From JAHEFT01 sp963700705 (lineage in GTDB: Bacteria; Pseudomonadota; Gammaproteobacteria; Xanthomonadales; SZUA-36), in the NCBI GenBank assembly GCA_963700705.1, contig CAVOYQ010000022.1, positions 1 through 64,000 on the forward strand: a stretch of 64,000 bases of DNA. Direction: 5' to 3'. Positions 36,340 to 46,325 of the stretch are shown in pieces; the stretch's first letter is position 1; the number at the start of each line of letters is the position of its first letter. A program made the translations under genes and the position numbers. The notes beneath the pieces were generated by a model. The model saw only the letters and a list, made by a program, of their open reading frames with translations. It did no database searches and had not been told where the DNA came from.

Positions 36340-37290
36340 TCAGTCTTCCATCTCGGGCGCCAGTTCCAGGTTTTCACCGAAATATCGCTTGGCCATTTCT
36401 TCGGCCGCACCATCCGGTAACACGATCGGGTTGGAAAGTACTTTTCTCAGGTAGTTCTTGCGGTACTCGTCAAGGTATTCCTTGCGTGCCTGCTCAATGG
36501 CCTGTTCCTTGATGTCTTCGAACGGCTGAACCGCGGGCGGAAAATACTCGTTGAGCCGGATGATGTGGTATCCGTAATCAGTTTTAACCGGTGCGCTGAT
36601 CTGTCCGGGCTCTTTCAATGCAAAGGCGACCTCCTCGAACGGTTTCACCATGTCGTCCCGGTAGACCTGCGGGTAACGGCCCCCGTTGGCCGTTTTTGAC
36701 GGATCCTCGGAGTATTCGGCGACCATCGAATCGTAAAGCGACGGGTCGGCCACCAATTGCTCATACAGGTCATCGGCCAGTGCCAGTGCTTCTTCCGGTG
36801 AACGGTCCTTGATACCGATCAGGATATGAGAAACATCGATCTATTCCCTGCCCATCCAGGCCTCCGGATTCAACAGGTAGTTTTCCCGGGCAATCAATTC
36901 GTAGTCGACCGGTGGCGCATTGGCGACGACATCTGCAAGCCACTCGGTGGCCAGTTCACTTTCAGCGGCCAGGCCCAGCCTGAGCTCAACCAGGGTTTCC
37001 TTGTCGTACCCGGCTTTTCTGGCTTCTTCGGCCAGGGTCTTGCTCATCAGCAAATTACGCACCAGGGCCTCGACCTTTTCGCCATCGCGAATAAAGGTCA
37101 ATCGAAATTCCTCTGGAATCTTGCTGAAGGCAGCGTCGATTTCAGCCTGGGTCAGCACGACATCACCCTGGCGCGCCAGCGGTGCTTGTGAAAGGCCCAG
37201 TTCGACACCGGGTTCTCATCGTCAGACCGAACGATGATTAAGCAAACAAGGGAAAACAGGGACAGATAACGAAAATTGCAATTTATTCAT
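36340..37290 (-). CDS. PpiC/parvulin-type peptidyl-prolyl isomerase, interrupted
   Basis: A periplasmic foldase with a SurA-like helical N-domain and a parvulin domain. The ATG at 37290 gives MNKLQFSL; the hydrophobic signal region and the segment VELGLSQAPLARQGDVVLTQ lie in shifted frames. The N-domain then reads AEIDAAFSKIPEEFRLTFIR through LLNPEAWMGRE. An in-frame TAG at 36841 interrupts it, after which IDVSHILIGIKDRSPEEALA begins the parvulin domain. This domain has AEYSEDPSKTANGGRYPQVY, FEEVAFALKEPGQISAPVKT and DYGYHIIRLNEYFPP. The TAG may be a true nonsense change or an error, given the nearby indels. It precedes the glycan exporter genes. Confidence 0.82.
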
Positions 37291-37338
37291 GATCTCTCAC
37301 ACAAAAGACAAGGAATACATTACATCCGGATAAACGAA

Positions 37339-37358
37339 GGGGCTGCATACGCAGCCCC
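37339..37358 (-). terminator. Rho-independent terminator after the secreted-protein gene
   Basis: A hairpin with arms GGGGCTG and CAGCCCC and a short loop lies about 57 bases after the stop of the leftward gene at 37415. On the minus strand it is followed by TTCGTTTAT; on the plus strand by CCGTTTTAT. It would separate the secreted-protein gene from ppiC. The stem is compact and isolated, as expected for a terminator. Confidence 0.7.
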
Positions 37359-37414
37359 CCGTTTTATCCACTGAATAGTATAAATTCAGCTATTTACTTG
37401 TACTTACGGATCAG

Positions 37415-39207
37415 CTAGTCCTCGATAGCAACTCTGATCTTACGGACATTGCCTTTATGCTGGAACAGTCCACCATAAAACGCCTTGACCTGATCGCCTT
37501 CGTCATTTTCGACGTAGCCGTTCTCGAACTGCCAGGCAGCAAAACCGGTAACCGGCAGACCTACGAGACCACGAGAGTCTACGTGATCCGTAGTCAGCGT
37601 AGTAGTTAATCCAACCCCAACCTTCGGTGTATTCCTCATCAACCGTGATCAGCAGGCTGTCGTCGTCGATTTCAGGGGTGTCGAAGATTGGACGTGAGCC
37701 GAAGCGGAGCACGTTGACTTCGTTACACAGTTCGAATACGCACCGGATCACCCGGCTCGCCCGGAGGCGGTGCAGGTGATACTACCGGCGGACGTCCCGG
37801 AGTTTCCGGATCTATGTAGGTCCGCTCGTTGCGGTCATAGGTAACCAGGTTGACTTCTTCACATGCCCCACCATCATATACCTCGGTGAACGGAGCACGG
37901 CCTTCGGTCGGATCCACGGCGAAGAACTTCTCCACGTATACGCACTCTTCCCAACCCGGGTTGCCGGGTAAGGACCCGGTCCATCGATCGGAATGTCGGT
38001 GTTGAAGGCAACGGTTGTCGGATAGGTATATCCGGGTTTCCAACCGTTACAATGACCCATTCGGATCTTGCGCGATCGATGACGGAACCCAGGTGCTGCT
38101 CTCTTCATCAAGATAAATGGCGTCAACGTAGAACTTCTTGGTCGGGAAGTTGACTACCCACTCGGTGGCTGCTTCAGCAGGACTGTCTGCAGTGGTGAAT
38201 TCATTCATGGTGAATTCATGCATGAACACCGCGGAAACCGCATCAACACTGAAGTCATACTGCAGTTCTACCGCCTTGTTCTGCGGAACACCGAAGAATA
38301 CCCATGCATCCGTTTCGTTACCACTGTTCAGAGAAGGCAGGTCGTTACCCGGTACGTAGTGGATACCGTCATCCGTGGAATCGAAACCCTGGATGGCCTT
38401 GGCGTCGTAGCTGAACATCGCGCCGTTGCCCGGATTAATGATCGCAGCGCCGCCAAACAGGCCGCCGCTATTGCGTTCGGTGTCGGTGTAGGCCTGCAGG
38501 TCACCGCCAATGGCTTCTTCGTACCAGATGCCGTCATCTACATTGCTCGCGCCACCGGTCCAGTTGTCAACCAGTTCCTCGCAATCGCCAGGGCCGTACC
38601 ATGCCGGCGTGTCCTTGGTTGCTTTGTGCGTGACATGGGTAATCGCCTTTTCGGTATCAGAACCCGGGGTGATGGTACCCATTTCGATCATGACGAAATA
38701 GCCTTCAGCAGCACGCTGCTCGCTGTCAGGACCGCCGTCATTCAATTTGCCGGTGTAGGCATAATCGAGGAAAGGCTGGATACCTGCCAGGCCACCGGTT
38801 TCCAGTTCTACCTGGTAGTCCTCGTACAGATAAGGAACCGTGCAGGAATCGTCCGGAATGATCAGGATGGTGTCTGTATCATAATCGGTAGGCGTGTAAT
38901 CGGGAGCAGGTGCGCCATTGGCGATTGCCGCAACCCACACGTCGTGGTGTGAAAGATACAGGTTGAAGTCAAGGACTTCGCGTGAGTTGAAGCCTTCGTG
39001 GAACCGGACTTTCACTGCTTTCGCATTGTCGGTGGTGTTAACCACTGACAGGATCGTCTGGTTACCACCGTTGGCGGTGTAGTACGGATAAATCAGGACT
39101 TGTCCCAATCCATCCGGATTCAGGTTGACTGCCTGTGCGGTGCCTGCAAGTCCGGCAGCACCTGCCAAACCAGCCAACACGGCAGCTGTCAAATTTTTTC
39201 TATTCAT
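37415..39207 (-). CDS. Large secreted protein of unknown function, frameshifted
   Basis: I do not recognise a named domain. The ATG at 39207, with a strong AGGAGTG ribosome site, gives a clear signal peptide (MNRKNLTAAVLAGLAGAAGL, cleavage likely after AGTAQA). The mature part starts VNLNPDGLGQVLIYPYYTAN and contains LSVVNTTDNAKAVKVRFHEG, SREVLDFNLYLSHHDVWVAA and ILIIPDDSCTVPYLY. Further on are YVPGNDLPSLNSGNETDAWV and WVVNFPTKKFYVDAIYLDEE. After shifts near 38050, 37975, 37740 and 37600 the tail has a Pro-rich linker (TPGRPPVVSPAPPPGEPGDP), LCNEVNVLRFGSRPIFDTPE and LPVTGFAAWQFENGYVEND, ending VRKIRVAIED. The repaired length is near 597 residues. Acidic composition and Cys pairs suggest an exported, disulfide-containing protein. 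It has its own promoter region and terminator. Confidence 0.72.
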
Positions 39208-39386
39208 TACAACACTCCTAAGTTGTGTACACAGGGCTTGCCAACATACCGGGGCCGAGCCAAGCGCCTCGTAATTGAGCGCCTTGGAAACTCCGTCCCG
39301 GTCATTAGCGGCTCAATGTTACGATAAACCCCCCTTTAAAGCAACTCGGGGGATTGTAAAAATAGGCCAAGACGGCCGGGTGAAAA

Positions 39387-39823
39387 TCAGCCTTTCGGGG
39401 GGACGTACCACCAGTCTCCGCCGGTTTTGACCCACTGTTCTTCGATCAGGTCGAATCCGTTCCAGGTACTGACTCCCGGGACCGGTGCGCCAACCTGGTA
39501 AGTGATGTCCACCCGCACGGTGCACGCTTCCCCGGCGCAGGTCTGATCCTTGACTTTTGCAGTCGTCCAGCGCACCCGCTGCAGACGCAACTTGATTTCC
39601 AGGTCTGTCTGCGGAAACCTTGGCCCGGAAACCCGGCGAGTAATAGGTGTAAGCCGTGGCATAGTCCTTGGCCAGGACCGCATCCCACCGTGCCTGGGCC
39701 CGTTCGGCGACGATACTGTCCGTCGGTGGGCGCCACCGTGGCGCATCCTGTCAATGCTGCAAAAAGCAGGGCAACGGCAATTACGGCGGCGCGCGCCAAT
39801 GATCGATGATTATTCATTGTCAT
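39387..39823 (-). CDS. Small outer-membrane-type lipoprotein, frameshifted
   Basis: The N-terminus MTMNNHRSLARAAVIAVALL followed by FAALTGCATVAPTD is a lipoprotein signal with lipobox LTGC (Cys near residue 27). After frame repair near 39720 and 39625 it continues SIVAERAQARWDAVLAKDYA, TAYTYYSPGFRAKV, IKLRLQRVRWTTAKVKDQTC, CTVRVDITYQVGAPVPGVST and WNGFDLIEEQWVKTGGDWWY, ending VPPKG. About 143 residues. The RWDAVLAKDYATAYTYYSPG and EEQWVKTGGDWWYVP pattern suggests an NTF2-like fold, common in small lipoproteins (inference). It sits between gspD and the secreted-protein gene; a role with secretion is possible but not shown. Confidence 0.7.
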
Positions 39824-39891
39824 AATGTTGATGTCGGTTCCTGTCTGGTTTTATCAATTTTCTGCATTTCTGGAGCCAGCATGCGGCGTTT

Positions 39892-42182
39892 TCAATCCGG
39901 GTTCAGAAGTTCGGCTTCGTCAGGCTCGGTATTCAGACGCTCAGCTTCTTTGTTCAGCCTGGAGACTTTTAACGGCGGAACCCGCGAGAATTCCTTCTCC
40001 ATGTCCTCGCTGATGTCTTTCAGGTCAACTGCGGTCTCGATCACGGTCGGCGTGATCATGACCAGGGTTTCGCTGCGGTTCTGCGCCTTGGTTTTCGAGC
40101 CGAAAAGCGGCCCGATCAGCGGCAGCCGGCTCAGGTAGGGAACGCCGGTTCGGCCCCTTGAATCCTGCTCGGCAATAAGACCGCCGAGGAACACGGTCTG
40201 GCCGGACTGGACCGCCACCTGGCTGGTGACGGACTTGTTGTTGATCGGCGGGTTTCCGCTGGTCGAGATATCCGGATCGCGTGCGCCGGGCCGGCTGACG
40301 TCCTGCGAAATATCCATGTAGACCAGGCCGCCCGGATTGATGCGGGGCGTCACGGTCAGCGTCACGCCGGTTGACACGTACTGGGCGCTGCTGACCACGT
40401 TGTTGTTGCCGGTGGAAATGGACGAGGACTGCACCGGCACCTGGGTGCCCACGGTAATGGTCGCGGTGGCATTGTTTCTCACCAGCAGGGACGGTGCGGC
40501 CAGCGAGCGCACGTCGGTGACCTCGTCCAGCGCGGCGATGGTTGCCCGGATGAAAGGCATGCCATTGGCCAGCGGTGTCGCCAGCGTGGTCAGAAAATTG
40601 AACCCTCCGGACTCCGAGCTGCCGCTGCCGAATGCCGCACTCTGCACGTATTGATCGATGTCCGCGATTCCGGCAGGAATCAGGTTGGGATTATTGGTCA
40701 GAAACCAGTTGACGCCAAACTGCAATTCCTCGTTCAGTTCCACGTCGAGCACCTGTGACTCGATCAGCACCTGCAGGGGTTCGATGTCGATTCGTTCGAT
40801 GGCCGCCTCGACCGCGGTGAATTCAGCCTGGGTCGCCTGGATCAACAGGGAGTTGGTTTCAACCACGGAAGTGATGCGTATGTCGCCGGTGCCGATATCA
40901 ATGGAACCGGCCTGGCTACCCTGTTTTCCGCCCTGCTGCTCCATCCCCAGGCGGTTCTGGTTAAAATCCGAAACCGACCCCACGGTGGCCGGCTCCAGGC
41001 CCGGCGCCAGCGTGCCTTGCGACCGGTTCTGCGAGGTTTGGGTCCCGCCCTGCCCGCCAAACAATTGCGTCAGGTAACCCGCCAGGACAGCGGCTTCGAG
41101 GTTTTTGACACGGTACACGTATAGTTGCTTGCCGGCCCCGGCGGCGCCCGCGGTCGAGGATTTTGATCCATTCCTCGGCCTTGTACAGGTATTCTTTTTC
41201 GAACGTGATCACCATCACGGAACCCAGGCGCTCGAGCGGAATAAACCGGAACATGCCGGCCAGCGGTGATTCGGCAGCCGAGCCGAAAATGCCTTCGAGT
41301 TCCGTGATGATCGAAGTTACGTCGACGGTCTTCAGCGGATAAATGCCCACCGACATCCCGGCCAGCCAGTCGACATCAAAAATTTCGACGGTCTTGAGGT
41401 AGTTTCTCAACTCCTCGGGTGTACCGGCCAGGAAAATCATCTGGCGGAAGGCGTCTGCCTGCACGATGGCTCCGTCCCGGACATAGGGCTCCAGGATTTT
41501 CGCCATTTCACTGGCCGCGATGTACTGCAACGGCACGGCGCGGACTTCATAACCGCGGGCCTGGTCGTCACTGCCTATTTCCGGAAACAGGTGTCCCTTG
41601 ATCGCGTCCGCCACCGGCAGGATATGGTAGCGCCCCTCGGTATACACCATGGTGGCGCCGTTCCAGCGCAACAACAGTTCGAGGATCGGCATCAACTGGT
41701 CGCGGTTGACCGGCTTGGAGGTGGAAAACGTTACTTCGCCGCTCACACCGGGGCCGATGACGAACGTCTCCTGCAAAACCTCGCCCAGGATCGTGTGCAC
41801 GACGGACTGGATGGACTCTCCTTCAAAATTCAATACGATCTCGCCGTCTTCGGCGACGACTTCGGGCGCCCGGACAGCGGCTTCTTCGTTGATGAATACG
41901 CCGGTTCCCTCGTAGACCTCGATCGCGGTCACCCCGGGAGTCGGATTGACCGTGGATCGTGATGACCGGCTCGGAATCAGGAATCGGCGTTGAGGCCGTT
42001 TTGATGGTTTTACCCGTGCTGACCGGTCCGATAGGCATGCGGGGGGTGGTCGAGCAGGCAGCGGCCACCAGGATCACCAGCGTCATCAGGGCCATCCTGC
42101 TGGCCAAAGTGGGCCGGGTTACCGCCGGCCAGCTTGCCGGTATTCCAGGCCGCGAACAGTGATCGGAGTGATTCGTTTTCAT
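39892..42182 (-). CDS. gspD: Type II secretion secretin GspD, frameshifted
   Basis: GspD forms the outer-membrane channel of the T2SS. I chose the second ATG at 42182 (MKTNHSDHCSRPGIP), which has its own GGGG site; an earlier ATG at 42212 overlaps the gspN end. A lipoprotein signal LMTLVILVAAACSTTPRMP (lipobox AAAC) follows. The N0-N3 domains are readable: VLNFEGESIQSVVHTILGEV, VRAVPLQYIAASEMAKILEP, LAGTPEELRNYLKTVEIFDV and YRVKNLEAAVLAGYLTQLFG. The secretin core has VETNSLLIQATQAEFTAVEA, VLIESQVLDVELNEELQFGV, VTLTVTPRINPGGLVYMDIS and QSGQTVFLGGLIAEQDSRGR with VPYLSRLPLIGPLFGSK. Frameshifts occur near 41950 and 41160. It is the last T2SS gene, as in xps clusters. Confidence 0.93.
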
Positions 42183-42201
42183 CCCCGGTATCCTTTTATG
42201 A

Positions 42202-42984
42202 TTAGTTTTCATCTTGTTGTTCTTTCGGCTTCACACCCATCAGCATCGATTGGAGTTCCTTGCGGTATTCCCTGGGATCGACGTCGTCTTCGCCCTTTTC
42301 TTCGGCGGCCCGCCTCAACTCCTCTCTTCTTTCCGCGATGCGCTGACGAATTTCTTCCGCCCGTGTCAGCGGCTGGTCGGTTCCGTCCTGGCTCACTTGC
42401 GAAGTCGGTTCCGAGGAAGCGCTTCTGGCCGGCGTTACCGGCTTGGGCGGCGTTGCAATGGCCATGTCATGAACCTGCAGCTTCAATTGCACTTCCTCAC
42501 CGCGCCCGGAAGCCAGCGTGATCTGCCGTGGCTCGATCCGGCTCACCTGCCAGCTGCCATAATTGCCGTGCAGGGGCTGCCCTTCAAACGCCACCAGTGA
42601 CTCCGGCTGGTCCTTGGTTTTCAGGGTGACCATCCGGATCGATGGTGTAATGATGACACCGGATAATTCAAACTCGGGCGCATCGACTTCCTCTTCCGCC
42701 AGCTCTTCATCATTGCCGGCGGCGGAATCGTCTTCAAGCGCCGGCAGCCGGCTCTCGTTGAATACCGGCCGCTCGACTATGACTGCATAAGTCTCGATCG
42801 GTTCATTCTCCGCCAGTTCAGGCACGTTGATGACAAGATCGGCTTCATCGGGGTCACTATCCAAATCCGGCACGGATGGCGGTAACGATCCGATCACCAT
42901 GAGCACCAATGATATCAACAGCAGGCCGCCGCAAATTGACGCCAGTACGATAGCCACGGGATTGCCTTCGAACGACTTGATCAT
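42202..42984 (-). CDS. gspN: Type II secretion protein GspN/XpsN-like (GspC-like HR domain)
   Basis: A 260-residue bitopic protein with an N-terminal membrane helix (AIVLASICGGLLLISLVLMV, residues 11-30) and a periplasmic part. The region FELSGVIITPSIRMVTLKTK and YGSWQVSRIEPRQITLASGR resembles the homology region of GspC, which contacts the secretin. A long charged C-terminal helix follows (ERREELRRAAEEKGEDDV). In Xanthomonas the gene in this position is xpsN, whose product links the secretin to the L-M platform. No separate gspC with a PDZ domain is in the window, so this protein may fill that role. Confidence 0.8.
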   Translation of the reverse strand: MIKSFEGNPVAIVLASICGGLLLISLVLMVIGSLPPSVPDLDSDPDEADLVINVPELAENEPIETYAVIVERPVFNESRLPALEDDSAAGNDEELAEEEVDAPEFELSGVIITPSIRMVTLKTKDQPESLVAFEGQPLHGNYGSWQVSRIEPRQITLASGRGEEVQLKLQVHDMAIATPPKPVTPARSASSEPTSQVSQDGTDQPLTRAEEIRQRIAERREELRRAAEEKGEDDVDPREYRKELQSMLMGVKPKEQQDEN

Positions 42985-43571
42985 GGCTCACTGCCTTTAC
43001 TCAGGTAACCCGACATGTTGAAGCGGATATCCAGGGCGGTTTCACCCGACTCAGTAAGGCTGTTGGACCGTCTGCGGGACCGGGGCTTGATCACCGTGAC
43101 CTCGTCTGCAATGACCATCGGAATCGTGGTTTCCAGCGCGTACAAAACCTTCTCAAAATCTTCGATGCTACACCGCATGCGCACGTTTACGGTCACTTTT
43201 TCAAACCGCTCCTGGACCCTCGGCCTGACCGGCTGACGGCTGACGATCTGGCAGGTGTCCTCGGCCTGGATGCTGACTATCTGGTTCAGGCGTTCCGACA
43301 TTTCAGCGGCCGCCTCGTTGAAATCGCTGCCTTCCAGAAACAGGTTCTCGTCTGATTTACGGTTTTCAAGGTCCTCCAGCAACGACTCGTAGTGTGTTTT
43401 CTGCGCAGCGACACGTTCGAACCGTCCGAGCTGTTCAGACAGGTCCGAAATTTCACTGCTGTACTCCAGGTGACGCAGGATGAACCAATGGAAACACAAC
43501 AGGTACACCATGATCACGACAATCACGAACAGCAGGATCGCGGCCAGGCGGTTATTTCCCTGTTGCAGCAA
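42981..43571 (-). CDS. gspM: Type II secretion protein GspM (GspMb-like)
   Basis: GspM is a bitopic inner-membrane protein that binds GspL. The 196-residue product has one N-terminal helix (LAAILLFVIVVIMVYLLCFH), a coiled coil (LSEQLGRFERVAAQKTHYES and on) and a C-terminal ferredoxin-like domain (FEKVTVNVRMRCSIEDFEKV, LYALETTIPMVIADEVTV). Conservation in this family is low; order and topology carry the call. The start appears to be a TTG at 43571 just after the gspL stop; an ATG nearby is out of frame. The end overlaps gspN by 4 bases. Confidence 0.85.
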   Translation of the reverse strand: MLQQGNNRLAAILLFVIVVIMVYLLCFHWFILRHLEYSSEISDLSEQLGRFERVAAQKTHYESLLEDLENRKSDENLFLEGSDFNEAAAEMSERLNQIVSIQAEDTCQIVSRQPVRPRVQERFEKVTVNVRMRCSIEDFEKVLYALETTIPMVIADEVTVIKPRSRRRSNSLTESGETALDIRFNMSGYLSKGSEP

Positions 43572-43580
43572 CCAGCGCCA

Positions 43581-44699
43581 TCAATTCGCCCCTGCCGCGT
43601 TGATTTCAGCATTCACTTCAAAAATTTCCAGGCCGGAACGGGCATCCAGCCGGGTTGAGCCACGAAATGCCGCGGCGTCGAGCAGGCCGGATCCGTTCAC
43701 CAGCTCGATCAACTGCTGAGCGTTTTTTGATTTTCCCTGCATCTGGACACTCGAGTTGGTAATCACCAGGCGGTCAAGATACGTGTCATCGGGCAGGATA
43801 CGCGTGACGTCCGCCAGCACTTCGATCGCCAGCGGAGCCGCGGAGCGCCTGCGCGCGAGGAAGCCCGCGGCAGCGCTGGCCTCCTCGATCTGTTTCTTGA
43901 TCTGCATGACTTCGCGGGCTTCTCCCTGGACCGCGGCAATTGCGTCCTCGAGCTGAGTAATCTGGTGTGCCCGCAGGTAAAGTGACTGCGCCATGACCAG
44001 CGCCAGCAATACACAAGCCAGTGCACCCAGGGCAAGGCTCAGGCGCGTCCTGGGGTTGCTCCTGCGAGCCCTGCGGTCCGGCGGCAGAAGGTTCACGCCG
44101 AGCGTTCGGCCGTGATCGGCGATATCGACGCCGGACAGGTGAAGTCCCCGGCCGGCCACGACCTTCAGGGCCTCATCAATTCCGGCTTTTGGCGCCACGA
44201 ATATTTCCAGGCGAAGCTGACCGCTCTCACCGCCCCGCTCCAGGACCTTCCAGTCGAAGTAGACGTCTGAAGCCTTGAACGGTGTTTGCCGGTCCATTTC
44301 AAACGACAAAACCTGTGCCAGGCTGGATTCCGCCGCCAGGGGAAGTTTCAATTCCCGGTTGAGGACCGACCCGATATCCAGCAATAAAAACCGCGGCGCC
44401 TCCTGCAATTCATTCCTCAACAGGAGGTTTTCGACTTCCCTCTGCTGCAAGGATTCGTCCTGCGTGATGGAAAACACCTCCAGGATCTGCAGCTCCCGGT
44501 TTTCGTCCAGACCGACCGTCAGTGAGTCACCTTCCAGCACGACTGTAACGCGGCGCATGGCGTGCTGAATCCTTTGCTGCCAGGCAGCAGGCATCGCCTG
44601 CCGGAGCTCCTCGAACCACCAGCGCAAAAACGTACCGGCCGGTCCCGCCTTCAGCCAGCTGAAAAGTTGCATCAATTTTTCTTCAAACACTTTCAGCAT
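43581..44699 (-). CDS. gspL: Type II secretion protein GspL
   Basis: GspL joins the cytoplasmic ATPase GspE to the inner-membrane platform. I take the ATG at 44699 (MLKVFEEKLMQLFSWLKAG). Residues 45-210 are an actin-like cytoplasmic domain (RRVTVVLEGDSLTVGLDENR, LSFEMDRQTPFKASDVYFDW). After the PilN-like junction LGVNLLPPDRRARRSNPRTR comes a membrane helix (LSLALGALACVLLALVMAQS), a coiled coil and the periplasmic domain (LADVTRILPDDTYLDRLVIT). The 373-residue length is normal. A short N-terminal amphipathic segment may be an added feature. It follows gspK after 7 bases. Confidence 0.9.
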   Translation of the reverse strand: MLKVFEEKLMQLFSWLKAGPAGTFLRWWFEELRQAMPAAWQQRIQHAMRRVTVVLEGDSLTVGLDENRELQILEVFSITQDESLQQREVENLLLRNELQEAPRFLLLDIGSVLNRELKLPLAAESSLAQVLSFEMDRQTPFKASDVYFDWKVLERGGESGQLRLEIFVAPKAGIDEALKVVAGRGLHLSGVDIADHGRTLGVNLLPPDRRARRSNPRTRLSLALGALACVLLALVMAQSLYLRAHQITQLEDAIAAVQGEAREVMQIKKQIEEASAAAGFLARRRSAAPLAIEVLADVTRILPDDTYLDRLVITNSSVQMQGKSKNAQQLIELVNGSGLLDAAAFRGSTRLDARSGLEIFEVNAEINAAGAN

Positions 44700-44706
44700 G
44701 GTGTTC

Positions 44707-45627
44707 TCAGTTATGGAATCCTTCGCGCCAGCGCAGTACCTTGTAAGGAAGACCATCCCCGCTGCCACCCAGCCGGATCGTCGCCTCTACCTGGTCCCAG
44801 ATGCCGTTGGGCAAGGTTGCTTTGGCGAGCACACTATACGTGAGCCCCCGCCCACGCGCCATGGCCACCTGGCCATTGGGGAGGGCGAGTCCGGCGCCCG
44901 ATGCCGCATCCTGCGACTGTCTCTCTTCGACGAACTCCCTGGCTTCCTCTTCACTCATGTCCGGCAGGGCCAAAAGCGCTTCCAGCGGGGCAAACGCAGG
45001 ATCCGGGATTCCCGATTCCGAAAACACGGTCAACCCCGGCTCGATCTTTTTGAACAGCTCCCAGGGCATGCCCAGGACCTGCAAGACTTCCTCGACCATC
45101 AGGAAGGGGCGGTTTCCGGGGCCGGCTTCGATCCCCAAAGACTCGTAAGCGGAAAGCTCCGCACCGTTGGCCCGCTCGATTTCATCCACGTCGGACCAGT
45201 CCAGCAAAGCTGCGGCCAGCGTTACAGCCTGTTCCTTGTCCAACCCACTACCCTCAAACAGGTTCAGCAAAGTTTCCTCGTCAACCGAGTTGATGTCGAC
45301 CTTGCCCCGCTCGTCGGTAATCTGAACTTCAACCGCCATGTCCTGTATCTGGAACAAATACGGCCGCCCGTCCGCAATCAGCCGCGTCAACTCATCCGGG
45401 TCCCGCAACCCCAGCACGGCGAAGTTGATCCCGGATTCTGCCGCCATCCTCGCACGGGTGCCGGAAATAACCGTGTGGGCTTCCAGCTGATCCATGCGGG
45501 CCATCAGCGTGTACGCACCGGTGGATATCGTCACCAACAAAAGGATCCACAGGACGATGACCAGCGCAATACCGCGCTGGAACCGGCGCGTGACAGCCTG
45601 CATGGGGCGTTTCATGTGCGTGCTCAA
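44707..45627 (-). CDS. gspK: Type II secretion minor pseudopilin GspK
   Basis: GspK caps the pseudopilus tip with GspI and GspJ. The prepilin-type N-terminus is RRFQRGIALVIVLWILLLVT; it has G at -1 and lacks the usual Glu5, a known feature of GspK. The mature protein includes AHTVISGTRARMAAESGINF and the helical domain VDINSVDEETLLNLFEGSGL, LAAALLDWSDVDEIERANGA and FLMVEEVLQVLGMPWELFKK. The length of 306 residues fits. A TTG at 45627 overlaps the gspJ stop (TTGA); an ATG at 45615 is an alternative start. Prepilin peptidase GspO is not in the window. Confidence 0.92.
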   Translation of the reverse strand: MSTHMKRPMQAVTRRFQRGIALVIVLWILLLVTISTGAYTLMARMDQLEAHTVISGTRARMAAESGINFAVLGLRDPDELTRLIADGRPYLFQIQDMAVEVQITDERGKVDINSVDEETLLNLFEGSGLDKEQAVTLAAALLDWSDVDEIERANGAELSAYESLGIEAGPGNRPFLMVEEVLQVLGMPWELFKKIEPGLTVFSESGIPDPAFAPLEALLALPDMSEEEAREFVEERQSQDAASGAGLALPNGQVAMARGRGLTYSVLAKATLPNGIWDQVEATIRLGGSGDGLPYKVLRWREGFHN

Positions 45628-46325
45628 TTCCGGTTACCCCGCCTGTTGATCATGTCCTGAATGGCCCGCTGGTAGGTCGGTTCGTCACTCTGGATCAAGT
45701 CATCCAGGGCCGATGAATCAACCCGCACGGATGCCGTCAGCAACGGCCATTTCAGGTAGACCTCTTCGGTAAACTCGATATCGAGTGAGACGGACGCCGG
45801 CAGGACGCCAGGCTGATCCCACTGGCTGACCCAGGTTGTCAATTCGCCCTGTTCATCCCGGCCAAGAAAACTGAATTCCCCGGATTCGATTTTATCGACC
45901 AGCACAATCGGTTCACGCTGATACAGGTTCTGTTCTTCGAATCCCTGCAACAGGGCGTGCGACAGGACCAGTTCATCACCATCCTTACCCGGAACCAGCG
46001 CCAGTTCCTGCACCTGCGGCCCGCCGAACCCGAGGTAGCCGGGCATGGGCGCTACGAATCGTATTTTTCTTGCATCCCCTTCGAACACGATGCGGCCGCC
46101 ATCGGTTTCATTTTCAGCAAAACCCAAAAACGCCATCTGGTTCAATTGCTTCCTGACAAACTGGTGCGCCATCCGGATCTGGCCGCTCTGTTCGAGGATC
46201 GCCTGGCCCTTGTCGGCGGCCCGGGTCGAAGCCCTCAATCCGCCGTAAGCCAGCGAAAGCAACATACCCATCAGGACCAGGGCAAGCAGCACTTCGACCA
46301 GGGTGAAACCATCGGCGCGTTTCAT
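45624..46325 (-). CDS. gspJ: Type II secretion minor pseudopilin GspJ
   Basis: The prepilin signal KRADGFTLVEVLLALVLMGM has the G|FTLVE cleavage site and Glu5. The 233-residue protein continues LSLAYGGLRASTRAADKGQA, RMAHQFVRKQLNQMAFLGFA and a beta-rich C-domain (RKIRFVAPMPGYLGFGGPQV, ELALVPGKDGDELVLSHALL). These match GspJ, which is larger than other minor pseudopilins. It overlaps gspI and gspK by 4 bases on each side, so the minor pseudopilins are translated as a coupled set. Confidence 0.92.
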   Translation of the reverse strand: MKRADGFTLVEVLLALVLMGMLLSLAYGGLRASTRAADKGQAILEQSGQIRMAHQFVRKQLNQMAFLGFAENETDGGRIVFEGDARKIRFVAPMPGYLGFGGPQVQELALVPGKDGDELVLSHALLQGFEEQNLYQREPIVLVDKIESGEFSFLGRDEQGELTTWVSQWDQPGVLPASVSLDIEFTEEVYLKWPLLTASVRVDSSALDDLIQSDEPTYQRAIQDMINRRGNRN

